Shown piece after piece: positions 18,263-27,315 of a stretch of 64,000 bases of DNA; the stretch's first letter is position 1, and every line of letters starts with the position of its first letter. Made by a program: the position numbers and the translations under genes. The stretch is from contig NZ_JAFEKF010000001.1 in the NCBI RefSeq assembly GCF_016888445.1, positions 1,110,141 through 1,174,140 of the forward strand, read 5' to 3'. The notes beneath the pieces are model-generated. The model did no database searches, was not told the DNA's origin, and worked only from the letters and a program-made list of their open reading frames with translations. This stretch comes from Marinomonas ostreistagni (lineage in GTDB: Bacteria > Pseudomonadota > Gammaproteobacteria > Pseudomonadales > Marinomonadaceae).

Positions 18263-19213
18263 ATGGGTGACTTTTTATCGGTGGTGGAGTTTTCGATCTC
18301 CATCACGGCGCCAATCTTTTTAGTACTGATCGTCGGGGTCATTTTAGAAAGAGTCGGCATGATTAACGACAACTTCGTTAGCGTTGCTTCCAAAGTTGTC
18401 TTCAACGTCGCCATGCCTGCCTTAATATTTATCAGTATTACGCAAAACAATACCGACCCTGATGGCCATGTGGGCTTGATGGTTTACGGTATCATTGCCA
18501 CCTTTATCAGTTATCTATTTTTAGAACTGGTCGCAGCGAAAGTCATCCGCAACAAATCCGATCGCGGTATTGTTGTGCAAGGCGCGTTTCGCTCCAATAT
18601 GGCCATTATTGGCTTGGCCTATGCCATGAATGCCTATGGTGATGAAGCATTAGCGGTGGCATCTGCTTATCTTGGCGGCGTGATGGTGCTTTACAATGTG
18701 CTGTCTGTCATCACGATCAATCGCTCCATGAGCGCCAACAAAAGCATTCGTGATTCCCTAATCTCGATTGCCAAGAACCCACTTATTTTAGCCATTGTTG
18801 CTGCGTTTCTTGCAAATCAGCTAAATGTGCAACTCCCGGAGATAGTCACCCAAGCGGGCAATTATTTTGCGCGCATGACCTTACCATTAGCACTGTTATG
18901 TGCTGGCGCCTCACTGCGCTTCCAAGCTTTGAAGCAAGATCTAATGCCTTCTTTATATGCCACTATTGGCAAGTTAGCTTTAGTGCCTGTTGCCTTAACA
19001 CTTGGCGGTTACTTAGTTGGCTTTAGAGGCATTGAGCTTGGCGTATTATTCCTGCTCTCTTCTTCACCCTCTGCATCGGCAGGCTATATCATGGCGCGCG
19101 CCATGAATGGCAACGCCGTGTTAGCGGCCAACATCATTGTGCTTACCACCTTATTATCGCTGCTGAGCACCAGTATTGGCGTCACCTTATTACGTTCGTT
19201 ACAACTGATTTAA
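18263..19213 (+). CDS. AEC family transporter (auxin efflux carrier type)
   Basis: This 316-residue inner-membrane protein has about ten hydrophobic segments in the two five-helix halves of the AEC/BART fold. The N-terminal APIFLVLIVGVILERVGMI, the central QGAFRSNMAIIGLAYAMNA (with the conserved Asn) and the later SSPSASAGYIMARAMNG are typical. Bacterial AEC members have been linked to export or uptake of malate and other organic anions; the substrate here is unknown. AAGG lies before the ATG. It follows the BaeR-like regulator by 29 bp, so joint transcription is likely. Confidence 0.9.
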   Translation: MGDFLSVVEFSISITAPIFLVLIVGVILERVGMINDNFVSVASKVVFNVAMPALIFISITQNNTDPDGHVGLMVYGIIATFISYLFLELVAAKVIRNKSDRGIVVQGAFRSNMAIIGLAYAMNAYGDEALAVASAYLGGVMVLYNVLSVITINRSMSANKSIRDSLISIAKNPLILAIVAAFLANQLNVQLPEIVTQAGNYFARMTLPLALLCAGASLRFQALKQDLMPSLYATIGKLALVPVALTLGGYLVGFRGIELGVLFLLSSSPSASAGYIMARAMNGNAVLAANIIVLTTLLSLLSTSIGVTLLRSLQLI

Positions 19214-19233
19214 ATTTTTTTGTAAATTTAAAT
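19208..19233 (+). terminator. AT-only hairpin at the end of the AEC gene
   Basis: A perfect 10-bp inverted repeat (ATTTAAATTT and AAATTTAAAT) with a 6-nt T-rich loop overlaps the AEC stop codon. It lacks GC pairs and a clean T-tail, so termination is uncertain. Confidence 0.3.
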
Positions 19234-19265
19234 GAGAAGCACTTGCATTAAAATCTAAGAAGCTA

Positions 19266-19284
19266 TTAAATAGTAATCATTCTC
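19266..19284 (+). promoter_or_regulatory. Candidate Fur box upstream of the regulator-flavodoxin pair
   Basis: This 19-bp site matches the classical Fur consensus (GATAATGATAATCATTATC) at 13 of 19 positions, with the right half TAATCATTCTC nearly intact. It ends 21 bp before the regulator ATG. Iron-dependent repression would fit a flavodoxin gene downstream, since flavodoxin replaces ferredoxin under iron starvation. Confidence 0.5.
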
Positions 19285-19305
19285 AGGATTGACGGATGAT
19301 TAGAC

Positions 19306-20181
19306 ATGATTTTACAAGCGAGTGAATTATTTGATGAGGCAGGCGTTATTGTTTCTACCTGTGCTCGCTGGCTGTCCGGTTACCAGCGTGTCAAAGCGCC
19401 TTTAAGTGGTTTAAAGCTTATTCAGCAGACCCTTCAAATCAGCCAACCCGTCACCATACAAGAGCATATTTCAGCAGGCGTTTACTTTACGTTTAACACT
19501 GCTCACTCTGAACATCACACCGATGAAGTGACCGCTATTCAAGTGCAACCTGTGTTTCAAGACTCAGTGGTCGATTGGGAAGTGGCACAGCCAAAAAATT
19601 TCGCCTGGATTCAGCTATTCATTAGCTGGGAGCAATTAGCCACTGTCACTGGCGAACCGGTGGCACAAGCGCAAAGCTTCTTCGCTCGCCATGTGGGCCA
19701 AGAAACAGGCGCTTCCCTCGCCTTGCCTCAGACTCAAGCGCTCAGCAAAGATCTGCATCATCTGCTCGCTCAAGAAGGCAAGCAGCTCGCTTTAATCGGC
19801 AAGTTGTACAGTGTCATTTTTCAGTTTATTGAACACATTCAGATTCGTAGCCATCTTGCTAAATGCGAAGGCTGCCAAAAGAAGTTATTTAACAGCCAAA
19901 ACCTGTTGGAATCAGATACTAAATACAGTGCCCAGCAGCTGGCGAAAGAAGTCGGTTTAACACTTACGGCACTGGAACTCGGTTTCCCGATCATTGCCAA
20001 CATGACAGTACCCGAATACCAAATTGAAGTTGCAATTCGTAAAGCCCTGAGTCAGCAAGGCTCAGGCGTTTCACTCGCAAAGCGTATCAACGCTGATACT
20101 GGCCTTGCGAAACAAGACATTGAAAAGGCCTGCCTTAAGCGCTTTGGGGTATTAAGCCACCAACTAGGCAGTATGCAGTAA
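19306..20181 (+). CDS. Divergent AraC-like regulator (PchR type) with a CxxC motif
   Basis: The 291-residue protein is not a clean member of any family I can name. The last ~100 residues follow the plan of an AraC DNA-binding domain of the PchR kind. They read SAQQLAKEVGLTLTALELGF (first helix-turn-helix), VPEYQIEVAIRKAL (linker helix) and a second, degenerate half ending LKRFGVLSHQL. Several basic recognition residues usual in AraC proteins are missing. A C187-x2-C190 pair (KCEGCQKK) sits right before the domain and could bind metal or sense redox. The N-terminal 170 residues would be the ligand-sensing part. A possible Fur box precedes it and flavodoxin follows after 13 bp, suggesting an iron-responsive regulator. 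Confidence 0.55.
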   Translation: MILQASELFDEAGVIVSTCARWLSGYQRVKAPLSGLKLIQQTLQISQPVTIQEHISAGVYFTFNTAHSEHHTDEVTAIQVQPVFQDSVVDWEVAQPKNFAWIQLFISWEQLATVTGEPVAQAQSFFARHVGQETGASLALPQTQALSKDLHHLLAQEGKQLALIGKLYSVIFQFIEHIQIRSHLAKCEGCQKKLFNSQNLLESDTKYSAQQLAKEVGLTLTALELGFPIIANMTVPEYQIEVAIRKALSQQGSGVSLAKRINADTGLAKQDIEKACLKRFGVLSHQLGSMQ

Positions 20182-20194
20182 CATTGAGGACACT

Positions 20195-20734
20195 ATGAGC
20201 ACTACGAACACCATCGGACTTTTTTACGGCACCGATACTTCTAACACCGAAATGGTCGGCCAAAAGATCCAGCAACAATTTGCCGAACTGGATCAAGCCG
20301 TCGAGATGCACGATATCAAAGACTCTGATATCAGCCAGCTACTCGAGTACGATTTTTTAATCCTCGGAATTCCTACATGGGACTTTGGTGGTATCCAAGC
20401 AGATTGGGAGGAAGTCGGTGACGCCCTTTCCGAGCTGGACCTATCAGGCAAAATTATCGCCCTATACGGCCTAGGCGACCAATTCGGTTACGGCGATTAC
20501 TTTGTTGATGCGATCGGTTGGCTCCATGAAAAACTCGCCAATACCGGCGCAACCTTCATCGGCCAATGGTCGACTGAAGGTTATGATTTTGAAGCGTCTC
20601 GTGGCGTAAACGCCGACAAAACAGAGTTTGTCGGCCTTGCGATCGACGAAGACCAGCAATTTGACCTAACCGATCAACGTGTTGAGCAGTGGGTCATACA
20701 ACTTTATGCAGAGCAGGCACTGGCAGCCGCCTAA
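20195..20734 (+). CDS. fldA: Long-chain flavodoxin
   Basis: This is a 179-residue soluble FMN electron carrier. The phosphate-binding loop is GLFYGTDTSNTEMV near residue 8. The FMN-stacking tryptophan is in GIPTWDFGG and the tyrosine region is GLGDQFGYGDYFVDAIGWL. The insertion that marks long-chain flavodoxins is the stretch around WSTEGYDFEASRGVNADKTEFVGLAIDEDQQ. A GAGG ribosome site precedes the ATG. It follows the AraC-like gene by 13 bp and probably shares its Fur-box promoter, so it is likely induced by low iron. A strong terminator lies about 120 bp downstream. Confidence 0.93.
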   Translation: MSTTNTIGLFYGTDTSNTEMVGQKIQQQFAELDQAVEMHDIKDSDISQLLEYDFLILGIPTWDFGGIQADWEEVGDALSELDLSGKIIALYGLGDQFGYGDYFVDAIGWLHEKLANTGATFIGQWSTEGYDFEASRGVNADKTEFVGLAIDEDQQFDLTDQRVEQWVIQLYAEQALAAA

Positions 20735-20851
20735 GGTTAGATAGACTGGCTCACGGTTTTGCACACGACTCGTTTGGCTTCCACTCATTCGCTGCCCCGA
20801 ATGACCAAATTCGTGCAAATAAGTGATTGACCGAAGGTTAATTTCTGCATA

Positions 20852-20905
20852 AAACACGCTTCCTCTTTCTCTCTCCTGCTTTTGGGGAAGCGTGTTTCTT
20901 TTTTT
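20852..20905 (+). terminator. Terminator downstream of the flavodoxin gene
   Basis: AAACACGCTTCC (20852-20863) pairs perfectly with GGAAGCGTGTTT (20886-20897) across a 22-nt pyrimidine-rich loop, followed by C and T7. It ends the regulator-flavodoxin unit. It also argues that the next gene starts after it, at 20954 rather than at an upstream TTG. Confidence 0.88.
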
Positions 20906-20953
20906 CCCGCCCTTTTGTTACTCTTGCTAACTCTTTTTGTTAGACAAAGCGCT

Positions 20954-21271
20954 ATGAACCTAACCTTACCCGATCTTACTCTTGGCTTTTCATTGATCGC
21001 CTTGGCACTACTACTTTGGCAAAACTTCAAAATTCGCGAGCTGGCGTTAGCGCGAGCTAAGCAATATTGTCAAAAACTCGACTTGCAAATATTAGACGAT
21101 GCCGTCTATGGCATTAGCTGGCGCCCGGTATTCTATAAAGGCCAACCGCGTATACGTCGTCGCTTTCGCTTTACTTTTACCACCACCGGAGAGCAACGTT
21201 ATCACGGCGAGTTAGAAATGATCGGCCGCCATCAAACTCATATCAGCGTCGATCCTCACCGCATCGATTAA
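20954..21271 (+). CDS. DUF3301 family membrane-anchored protein
   Basis: This 105-residue protein has one N-terminal membrane segment (LTLGFSLIALALLLW) followed by a short basic domain. Typical DUF3301 features are WQNFKIRELALARAKQYCQKLDLQILDD and the later RFRFTFTTTGEQRYHGELEMIG ending in DPHR. Function is unknown. I take the ATG at 20954 because the frame upstream (from TTG 20882) crosses the flavodoxin terminator hairpin and adds a second hydrophobic stretch not usual for the family. The start has only a weak ribosome site. Confidence 0.8.
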   Translation: MNLTLPDLTLGFSLIALALLLWQNFKIRELALARAKQYCQKLDLQILDDAVYGISWRPVFYKGQPRIRRRFRFTFTTTGEQRYHGELEMIGRHQTHISVDPHRID

Positions 21272-21337
21272 ACCGTTATTCGACTTACAAACTTACACAT
21301 TTCTGACGCTTAGCTATTTACAAAACTTACATAAGAC

Positions 21338-21364
21338 TAAATACTCAGGGAGTAACATCGGAAA
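21338..21364 (+). promoter_or_regulatory. Weak sigma-28 (FliA)-like promoter for the chemotaxis receptor
   Basis: TAAA (21338-21341), 15 bp, then ATCGGAAA, which matches GCCGATAA at 4 of 8 positions, about 50 bp before the receptor start. Chemoreceptor genes are commonly FliA-dependent, but the match is poor. Confidence 0.25.
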
Positions 21365-21411
21365 TACCTAGTCATTACTATAAAAAACAAAAACGTAAGT
21401 AGGTGAATGTA

Positions 21412-23298
21412 ATGTTGGCAAACCTAAGTTTTAAAGCCAAGCTGATGATCCTTCTTGGTGGCGCCATTCTCGGCTTCATCATTGTCACGGTCGTCGCACT
21501 GAACGGCATGAATGCACAAACCTCAGCTTCGGAGCGCTTCGAAGCAACCGCAAAAGTTCAAAATGATCTGTCTACCCTAGTGATCTCCAATATGTCTTTG
21601 TACGAGCAACTGGATCAACTAGACGATACAAGCTATCAAGACTTTTTAACCACTCTTGCCGCCACGTCTGAAGAATATAAAACCATTGTCGAAAAGGATA
21701 TCGAACTGGCACAAGACCCTCAAACTAAGAAACTGCTGACGCAACTGCGTGAACAACTGATCACATATTCCAATACCCTAAAAAACCTAGTCACGCTTAA
21801 ACAGCAAATCGGCTTTACCGCCAGCTCAGGCATGAAAGGCGAGCTATTAGTCCTCGGCGATGAAGTGGTCGAAAAAGTATCGTTCCTAAGCTTAGTCAAA
21901 CAAGAGTTTTTACCAGTACGTGAAGCAGAAAAAAACTTCTTATTTGAACCAACGCCGGCAAACAAAGAAGCCTTCGAAAGCCGCTATGAGAAATTCTACC
22001 AGCGCGTCGTTAACTTCGGCCTCGAAGAGCGCTTTGGTGAGGTGATTCAAGCCTACTACGCTAAAGTACAAGACTATGGTCAGGTCGTCGCTCGCCTAAC
22101 GGCTCTGGAGCGCGAGTTTGATAACATTCGTGATCAGTACAATGCCACGACTAATCAGGCGCAAGAACAACTTCGCCAAGCTGTACGCAATGCTCGACAG
22201 CAGGCAGAAGCGCAATCCGATCAAGCCGCGATTAGCGTCATCGTCGTCAGTGTGATTGTTGCGGTGTTGGCCGCTCTAATGATGATGGCCATTGGTCGTA
22301 GCGTAAACCGTTCCTTAAGCCAAATCATACGTGACTTGGGTAAAGTGAAAGATGGCGATTTAAGTGCTCGTTTAGCCATCAATCATAAACGCAACGATGA
22401 ATTCGACTCACTGTGCAGTTCGGTTAACGAAATGACTTCTGGCTTGGGTTCTGTCATCGGTGATGTCGTGCACACGACTCGTGATGTCAGTGGCCGCGTG
22501 GGTGAACTAAATGGTGCCGTCGCTAATATTGCCAGCAGTAACCGTTCGGTGACTGAGCAAACAAACTCTTTGGCAGCCGCGACAGAGGAAATCTCTACCA
22601 CCATCAGCAGTATTTCCAGCACGACTGAAGAGCTGAGTGAACAATCCAAACACACTTACGAATCCGCCAAACTTGGCGCAGAAACTATTAATGGTGCGCT
22701 GTCCAATCTTGGTCAGACGATCGAAGTAGTCAATGAAACAGGTCGCCAATTAAACGAACTTGGCCGCCTATCAAAAGACATTGATGATGTGATTGGCATG
22801 ATCAATGACTTGGCCAATCAAACCAATCTGCTTGCCTTAAACGCTGCCATCGAAGCGGCTCGTGCAGGCGAAGCGGGTCGTGGCTTCTCAGTGGTTGCCG
22901 ATGAAGTACGCTCGCTCGCTGAGAAAACTGTGGACGCCACAGCGAAGATTACTGACATTGTTGGCACGATCCAAAGCTCTACTCAAACGGCAATCGACAC
23001 CATGGCCAGCGGCCAAGATAACCTGCATTCGATTGAGCAATACAGCGAAAAAGCCTCCCATGCGATTCGCGAAATTGAGCAACATGCACAAACCAGTTCG
23101 TTGTCTTCTGTCGATATGGCACGCTCCATTCAAGAAGTAGCGAAAACGGCGGTGCATATGAGCGAAGAGATGGACCGTATCGCGCAACAACTACAACGTG
23201 ACAGCAGCGACATTGGCAGCATTGAAAGCAGCACACGTCATATCCATGACCAGGTTTCTGCCTTGGACGACAAAACCAAGGTGTTCACTACCTCCTAA
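21412..23298 (+). CDS. Methyl-accepting chemotaxis protein
   Basis: This 628-residue transmembrane chemoreceptor signals to CheA/CheW. TM1 is near residues 10-30 ([20 protein letters not shown]). A largely helical periplasmic sensor of about 250 residues follows, then TM2 ([20 protein letters not shown]), a HAMP domain ([22 protein letters not shown]) and a long cytoplasmic coiled coil. The hairpin tip reads [20 protein letters not shown] and then [15 protein letters not shown]. The ligand is unknown. I prefer the ATG at 21412 over a GTG at 21403, because AGGT at 21401-21404 is 7 nt from the ATG. No methyltransferase-tethering pentapeptide is seen at the C-terminus (it ends KTKVFTTS). Confidence 0.93.
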   Translation: MLANLSFKAKLMILLGGAILGFIIVTVVALNGMNAQTSASERFEATAKVQNDLSTLVISNMSLYEQLDQLDDTSYQDFLTTLAATSEEYKTIVEKDIELAQDPQTKKLLTQLREQLITYSNTLKNLVTLKQQIGFTASSGMKGELLVLGDEVVEKVSFLSLVKQEFLPVREAEKNFLFEPTPANKEAFESRYEKFYQRVVNFGLEERFGEVIQAYYAKVQDYGQVVARLTALEREFDNIRDQYNATTNQAQEQLRQAVRNARQQAEAQSDQAAISVIVVSVIVAVLAALMMMAIGRSVNRSLSQIIRDLGKVKDGDLSARLAINHKRNDEFDSLCSSVNEMTSGLGSVIGDVVHTTRDVSGRVGELNGAVANIASSNRSVTEQTNSLAAATEEISTTISSISSTTEELSEQSKHTYESAKLGAETINGALSNLGQTIEVVNETGRQLNELGRLSKDIDDVIGMINDLANQTNLLALNAAIEAARAGEAGRGFSVVADEVRSLAEKTVDATAKITDIVGTIQSSTQTAIDTMASGQDNLHSIEQYSEKASHAIREIEQHAQTSSLSSVDMARSIQEVAKTAVHMSEEMDRIAQQLQRDSSDIGSIESSTRHIHDQVSALDDKTKVFTTS

Positions 23299-23317
23299 AG
23301 ATGTATTTGGACCATAA

Positions 23318-23354
23318 AAAAAGGCCGATCACTGATGAAGTGATCGGCCTTTTT
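23318..23354. terminator. Bidirectional terminator between the chemoreceptor and gltX
   Basis: AAAAAGGCCGATCACT pairs perfectly with AGTGATCGGCCTTTTT around a 5-nt loop. The A-run and T-run on either side let it work for both convergent genes. Confidence 0.92.
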
Positions 23355-23373
23355 CGTAGCGCTTACTGTGCTT

Positions 23374-24855
23374 TTATAGCTCAGCGAACTCTTTTTCCCA
23401 ACGTTTGGCTTCTTTCTTAGAAGGACCGCCAACAGCATTAACTGCATGGCGCAGACGTGCGCGCGTCATATCTGGCCCCAAGATCGTCATGGAATCAAAC
23501 ACTGACACTGACGCTGTGGTACCAGCAACGGCAACAAACAATGGCGCAAAGAAGTCTTTGGGCTTCACTTCCATAGCTTGTGCTAGGGATTTCATTTCAG
23601 CAAAGATCTTATCTTTTTCCCAAGAGCGTAGTGCTTCCAGCTTCCAAAGAGCGAACTGAAGTGCCTTACGTAAGGTCTCCTGCTCCATCTTGATCTCAGC
23701 AAACGACTCAGCCGTCACATCTAGCTGGCCTTTGAAGAAGAAACCAGCGACATCGGCGACGTCAGAGAATGTCTCAATACGCGGGATAATTAACGGTAAG
23801 ATCGCATTAACATACTCACTGTTCAGACCCCACTCGGCAAATTTCTGCGCAAAATCAGCCGGTGATAAATCTTCACGAATCCATAGACCGTTTAGCCATT
23901 TCAGTTTTTCAACATCAAATACTGGGCCACCTAGTGAAACACGCTGAATATCGAAGTTCTCGATCATGTCAGCTAGGGCAAATTTTTCGCTCTCATCTGG
24001 CATTGACCAGCCCATACGACCTAGATAGTTGATCACGGCTTCTGGCAGGAATCCCATGCGCTGATAGTACAGGATAGACGTTGGGTTTTTACGCTTAGAC
24101 AACTTCGATTTATCAGGGTTACGCAACAAAGGCATGTGGCACAGTGTCGGCATGTCCCAACCAAAGTATTGGTACAGCAAAATGTGCTTCGGCGCTGAGT
24201 TGATCCACTCCTCACCACGGATTACGTGCGTAATCTTCATCAGGTGATCGTCTACTACGTTAGCTAAATGGTAAGTTGGTAGACCATCGGCTTTAAGCAG
24301 TACTTGCTGATCAATTTGCGCCCAATCGATTTCGATTTCACCGCGCAGCATGTCTTGTACGACACAAGTACCTTCTTCTGGCACTTTCATGCGAATCACG
24401 TACGGTACACCCGCATCGATTTTCGCCTGCACTTCTTCCGCACTAAGCTTCAGAGCGCGGCCGTCGTATTTTTGTGGCAAGCCTTGCTCTTTTTGCTCGG
24501 CACGCATTTGATCTAGCTCTTCCGCGGTTTCAAACGCGTAAAACGCATGACCTTTTTCCACCAACTCAAGGGCGTAATCTTTATAAATATCACCACGCTC
24601 ACTTTGACGGTATGGACCATGTGGACCGCCAACGTCAGGACCTTCAGACCAATCCAATCCTAACCAACGCAATGCATCAAGGATCATCTTCTCCGATTCT
24701 GGGGTACTGCGGGTTTGGTCAGTATCTTCGATACGTAAAATAAATTCGCCGCCCATTTTTTTGGCAAAGGCCATATTAAACAGTGCGATGTATGCAGTAC
24801 CAACGTGAGGGTCGCCAGTTGGAGAAGGCGCAATACGAGTTCTTACCTCAGACAT
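23374..24855 (-). CDS. gltX: Glutamate--tRNA ligase
   Basis: GltX is a class I aminoacyl-tRNA synthetase that charges tRNA-Glu. It has 493 residues, the usual length. The HIGH-equivalent is HVGT (residues 17-20, in [14 protein letters not shown]), and the KMSKS-equivalent is KLSKRK near residue 255. The catalytic-domain signature [10 protein letters not shown] is also present. The anticodon-binding C-terminal half is complete to the end [10 protein letters not shown]. xni lies 128 bp upstream on the same strand; gltX has its own TATAAT in that gap. A shared terminator separates it from the convergent chemoreceptor gene. Confidence 0.97.
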   Translation of the reverse strand: MSEVRTRIAPSPTGDPHVGTAYIALFNMAFAKKMGGEFILRIEDTDQTRSTPESEKMILDALRWLGLDWSEGPDVGGPHGPYRQSERGDIYKDYALELVEKGHAFYAFETAEELDQMRAEQKEQGLPQKYDGRALKLSAEEVQAKIDAGVPYVIRMKVPEEGTCVVQDMLRGEIEIDWAQIDQQVLLKADGLPTYHLANVVDDHLMKITHVIRGEEWINSAPKHILLYQYFGWDMPTLCHMPLLRNPDKSKLSKRKNPTSILYYQRMGFLPEAVINYLGRMGWSMPDESEKFALADMIENFDIQRVSLGGPVFDVEKLKWLNGLWIREDLSPADFAQKFAEWGLNSEYVNAILPLIIPRIETFSDVADVAGFFFKGQLDVTAESFAEIKMEQETLRKALQFALWKLEALRSWEKDKIFAEMKSLAQAMEVKPKDFFAPLFVAVAGTTASVSVFDSMTILGPDMTRARLRHAVNAVGGPSKKEAKRWEKEFAEL

Positions 24856-24891
24856 ATCCTATCTCATTAATCGGGTTAGTGATGCGGGCTA

Positions 24892-24897
24892 TTATAT
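24892..24897 (-). promoter_or_regulatory. Candidate -10 of the gltX promoter
   Basis: A perfect TATAAT on the minus strand lies 36 bp upstream of the gltX ATG. The best -35 at 17 bp spacing is TTACTG, which is poor. Confidence 0.45.
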
Positions 24898-24983
24898 GCC
24901 TGTTAGACGCTATCAGTAAGGGTCAATTCACACCTTTTATGCGAGGAAATGCATGAAATAAGGATTATGGGGCACCGCTCAGC

Positions 24984-25763
24984 TTATACCGACTGTTTTA
25001 GCTGTGACAAACGAATGCCAATATCGACATCGGTGCGCAACGTCACCATTTGACGAGCAAACAAGCAGTGCTCTAAGTGGCCTGACAACAAATTCTGCAA
25101 ACGTGGTGTATAACGTGATAAATCGGCATAAACTTGCTCCAGCGTGTCCGCTTGCGCTAGCACTTGCGTCGCCAGTTTCGGCCCAACGCCTTTCACACCT
25201 GGAATATGATTGGTCGTATCACCGACGAGTGCCCAATAGTCCGGCAATTGAGCTACCCGCACGCCATACTTCTGCTCTACCCACTCCACATCGTAACCTT
25301 GCTTAGCAAAATAGTCGTATTGCAAGATATTTGGCTCAGTAAGTAACTGCGTGTAGCCTTTATCAGTGGACACAATCATGCTCTGAATACCGTGCTCACT
25401 GGCCTTATAGGCTAATGTGGCGACTAGATCATCCGCTTCCCAGCCATTAAGCCGCAAACAAGGCCAACCATTGAAGCGAAACAGTTTGGCAAAATCTGGC
25501 ATTGCCTCAAGCAGTTGATCGTCCATCGGCGCACGACCAAGCTTGTATTCCGGAAACAGCTCATGGCGCCAAGTTTTGGCTGGCGAATCAAACACTATGG
25601 CCACGTACATAGGCGCAAACTGTTGCACCAGTTTTGCCATCGCATCGACACACAACCCTTGCGTGCGCTCAATGCGTCTAGTCGCATCCGCTTCACTTTC
25701 TAGTGCCGCATGTAAGCGTCGTATCAAGTTTAAGCCATCAATGAGTAAAAGCCTTTGGCGCAC
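24984..25763 (-). CDS. xni: Xni/ExoIX family flap endonuclease-like protein
   Basis: This 259-residue protein resembles the 5'-3' nuclease domain of DNA polymerase I and E. coli Xni (about 251 aa). The N-terminal LLLIDGLNLIRR carries the first metal-binding Asp. VAIVFDSPAKTWRHELFPEYK is the arch region, GWEADDLVATLAYKA holds the acidic cluster, and VSTDKGYTQLL and DYWALVGDTTNHIPGVKGVG form the helix-hairpin-helix and last metal-site region. Some acidic residues of the second metal site of Pol I-type enzymes look replaced (STDKGYTQL rather than SGDKDxxQL), as in Xni, which has flap endonuclease activity in E. coli. It sits upstream of gltX. Confidence 0.9.
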   Translation of the reverse strand: MRQRLLLIDGLNLIRRLHAALESEADATRRIERTQGLCVDAMAKLVQQFAPMYVAIVFDSPAKTWRHELFPEYKLGRAPMDDQLLEAMPDFAKLFRFNGWPCLRLNGWEADDLVATLAYKASEHGIQSMIVSTDKGYTQLLTEPNILQYDYFAKQGYDVEWVEQKYGVRVAQLPDYWALVGDTTNHIPGVKGVGPKLATQVLAQADTLEQVYADLSRYTPRLQNLLSGHLEHCLFARQMVTLRTDVDIGIRLSQLKQSV

Positions 25764-25874
25764 GGTTACCTTCCACTTTGCATCCTACCTGTTGTCTCTA
25801 TTCTACGTTATTCTGAAGCCTAATTGGTAACAGGGTAAAGCTTCGTCGCCCATAGAGAATAAGGTGAATAGGTT

Positions 25875-27116
25875 ATGGATACTAAAACGGCACTGACCCA
25901 CGCGACAGTCGCAGGACTGCTCCTCACATCAGTAAATACTATGGCCGCGCCCGACGCGATCGTCATTGACCAAAACAGCAGTCAGGTCACAGAAACCTTA
26001 GGCAAACAAGACACACTCAGTTTTACCCCCATGCGTGGCACCCTACTGCCAGTTGGGCAATCTTACAGCCCTTTTCAATTACCTAACTTTGACTCATCAG
26101 AGCGCCGCAACTGGACCGATCACATTGGCCAACCGGTGCGCGTAGAACACAAACAGCGCGATTTTTCTCTTGAAGGCACTTTGGATGCGGTATCGGGTAA
26201 CAGCTTTACCTTGAGCGTAAAACGCGTTGCCGCAAGCTACCCACTGTCGGACTTCTACTTAGTGCCCAAACTTGCTGCGGCCAACAGCCGCAGCTCAGTC
26301 AATTATCAAGGCACTCTAACCTATCAGACGGGCGATTTAACTTGGCAGCCTGAGCTATCCATGATCATTAATGATCGAGACGTCACCTTAATTCAGCAAG
26401 CCAGTATCGATAACCAAGCCTCTAGTGATCTTGAGCTAGACAAGGTTTTGCTGCATTACAGTCAAAATCGCAATGTCCGTCCGATGATGAAAAATGCTAT
26501 GGCCAGCGATATGCGCGTTGAAGGCGCTGCACCAAGCACGGATTACAGCAATAATGAAATCACACTAGAGCTGCAGCAGCTGGCCTTGCCTGCCGCCTCG
26601 GAAACGCTAGTGGATCTTGGCAAAACCACGAGCCGCATTGAACAGAGCCGTAATGTCACCAGTGTCTACAGCTATGCTTCGGCCTCTAAATTGCCCCTGA
26701 GTTTTCATCAGGAAATTCGCTTTTCAAGCCCCAAAGATCTGATCCCTGGCAACTATCAGACGCTTTGGTATAAAGAACCTTACTATGTACAGGGTAATCG
26801 CGTGAGCCTGCAGCATACCCGCGAAAACGCCGAAATTACTGTACAGCTAAATCGCAGCTTAGATATCAAAGGTGACCTTACTCTAGTAACCGAATCAAAA
26901 CAGGGCGACCACATCACTCAGACGTGGGAGCTTAACCTAGAGAACCTATCGCGCCAGAATCAAGCGTATCAGATTAACCATCAGCTTCAGGGCACCATTA
27001 CAGACGTTTCATTACGCTCCCTTGAGCAAACGGCAGCCAATCAAGTGTCGCTATCTGGCACACTGGCAGCCAACAGCGATTACCAGATACGCTATACAGT
27101 TGACTTAGAAAAGTAG
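25875..27116 (+). CDS. Exported DUF4139-like protein
   Basis: This is a 413-residue, beta-rich secreted or outer-membrane-facing protein. A signal peptide ends near residue 25 (ATVAGLLLTSVNTMAA). The centre, LTWQPELSMIINDRDVTLIQQASIDNQASSDLELDKVLLHYSQ, was compared by eye with the DUF4139 domain in which a beta-sandwich follows YxAxY-like strands. The N-terminal half has an alternating-strand segment with RNWTDHIGQPVRVEHKQRD. No enzymatic motif or lipobox is visible. Function is unknown. The gene is divergent from xni and is followed 200 bp later by a TolC-family gene on the same strand, with a hairpin between. Confidence 0.7.
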   Translation: MDTKTALTHATVAGLLLTSVNTMAAPDAIVIDQNSSQVTETLGKQDTLSFTPMRGTLLPVGQSYSPFQLPNFDSSERRNWTDHIGQPVRVEHKQRDFSLEGTLDAVSGNSFTLSVKRVAASYPLSDFYLVPKLAAANSRSSVNYQGTLTYQTGDLTWQPELSMIINDRDVTLIQQASIDNQASSDLELDKVLLHYSQNRNVRPMMKNAMASDMRVEGAAPSTDYSNNEITLELQQLALPAASETLVDLGKTTSRIEQSRNVTSVYSYASASKLPLSFHQEIRFSSPKDLIPGNYQTLWYKEPYYVQGNRVSLQHTRENAEITVQLNRSLDIKGDLTLVTESKQGDHITQTWELNLENLSRQNQAYQINHQLQGTITDVSLRSLEQTAANQVSLSGTLAANSDYQIRYTVDLEK

Positions 27117-27254
27117 CCAATTCAGTTGCGGATTAACGCTCAAGACACATGACTTAGTCCGCAACCTTGTTTATTTACACAATGGCTTTAGTACACCTAG
27201 AGAATCTGTATGATATTGTCTTAAGTCATACAAGATATACCGATATGGGTGGTA

Positions 27255-27274
27255 CCCACGCCTTGCGGCGTGGG
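27255..27274 (+). promoter_or_regulatory. GC-rich hairpin in the leader of the TolC-family gene
   Basis: CCCACGCC-TTGC-GGCGTGGG is a perfect 8-bp stem with a tetraloop, 41 bp upstream of the TolC ATG. It is followed by TAATATAAATTT rather than a T-run, so it is unlikely to be a terminator. It may stabilise or regulate the mRNA leader. Confidence 0.4.
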
Positions 27275-27315
27275 GTAATATAAATTTATTTCATATTAAG
27301 GCCAGATTACACTCC

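Noticed and set aside
20882..20953. N-terminal extension of the DUF3301 protein from a TTG
   Set aside because: The extension includes the flavodoxin terminator hairpin and its T-run. The ATG at 20954 fits the family better.
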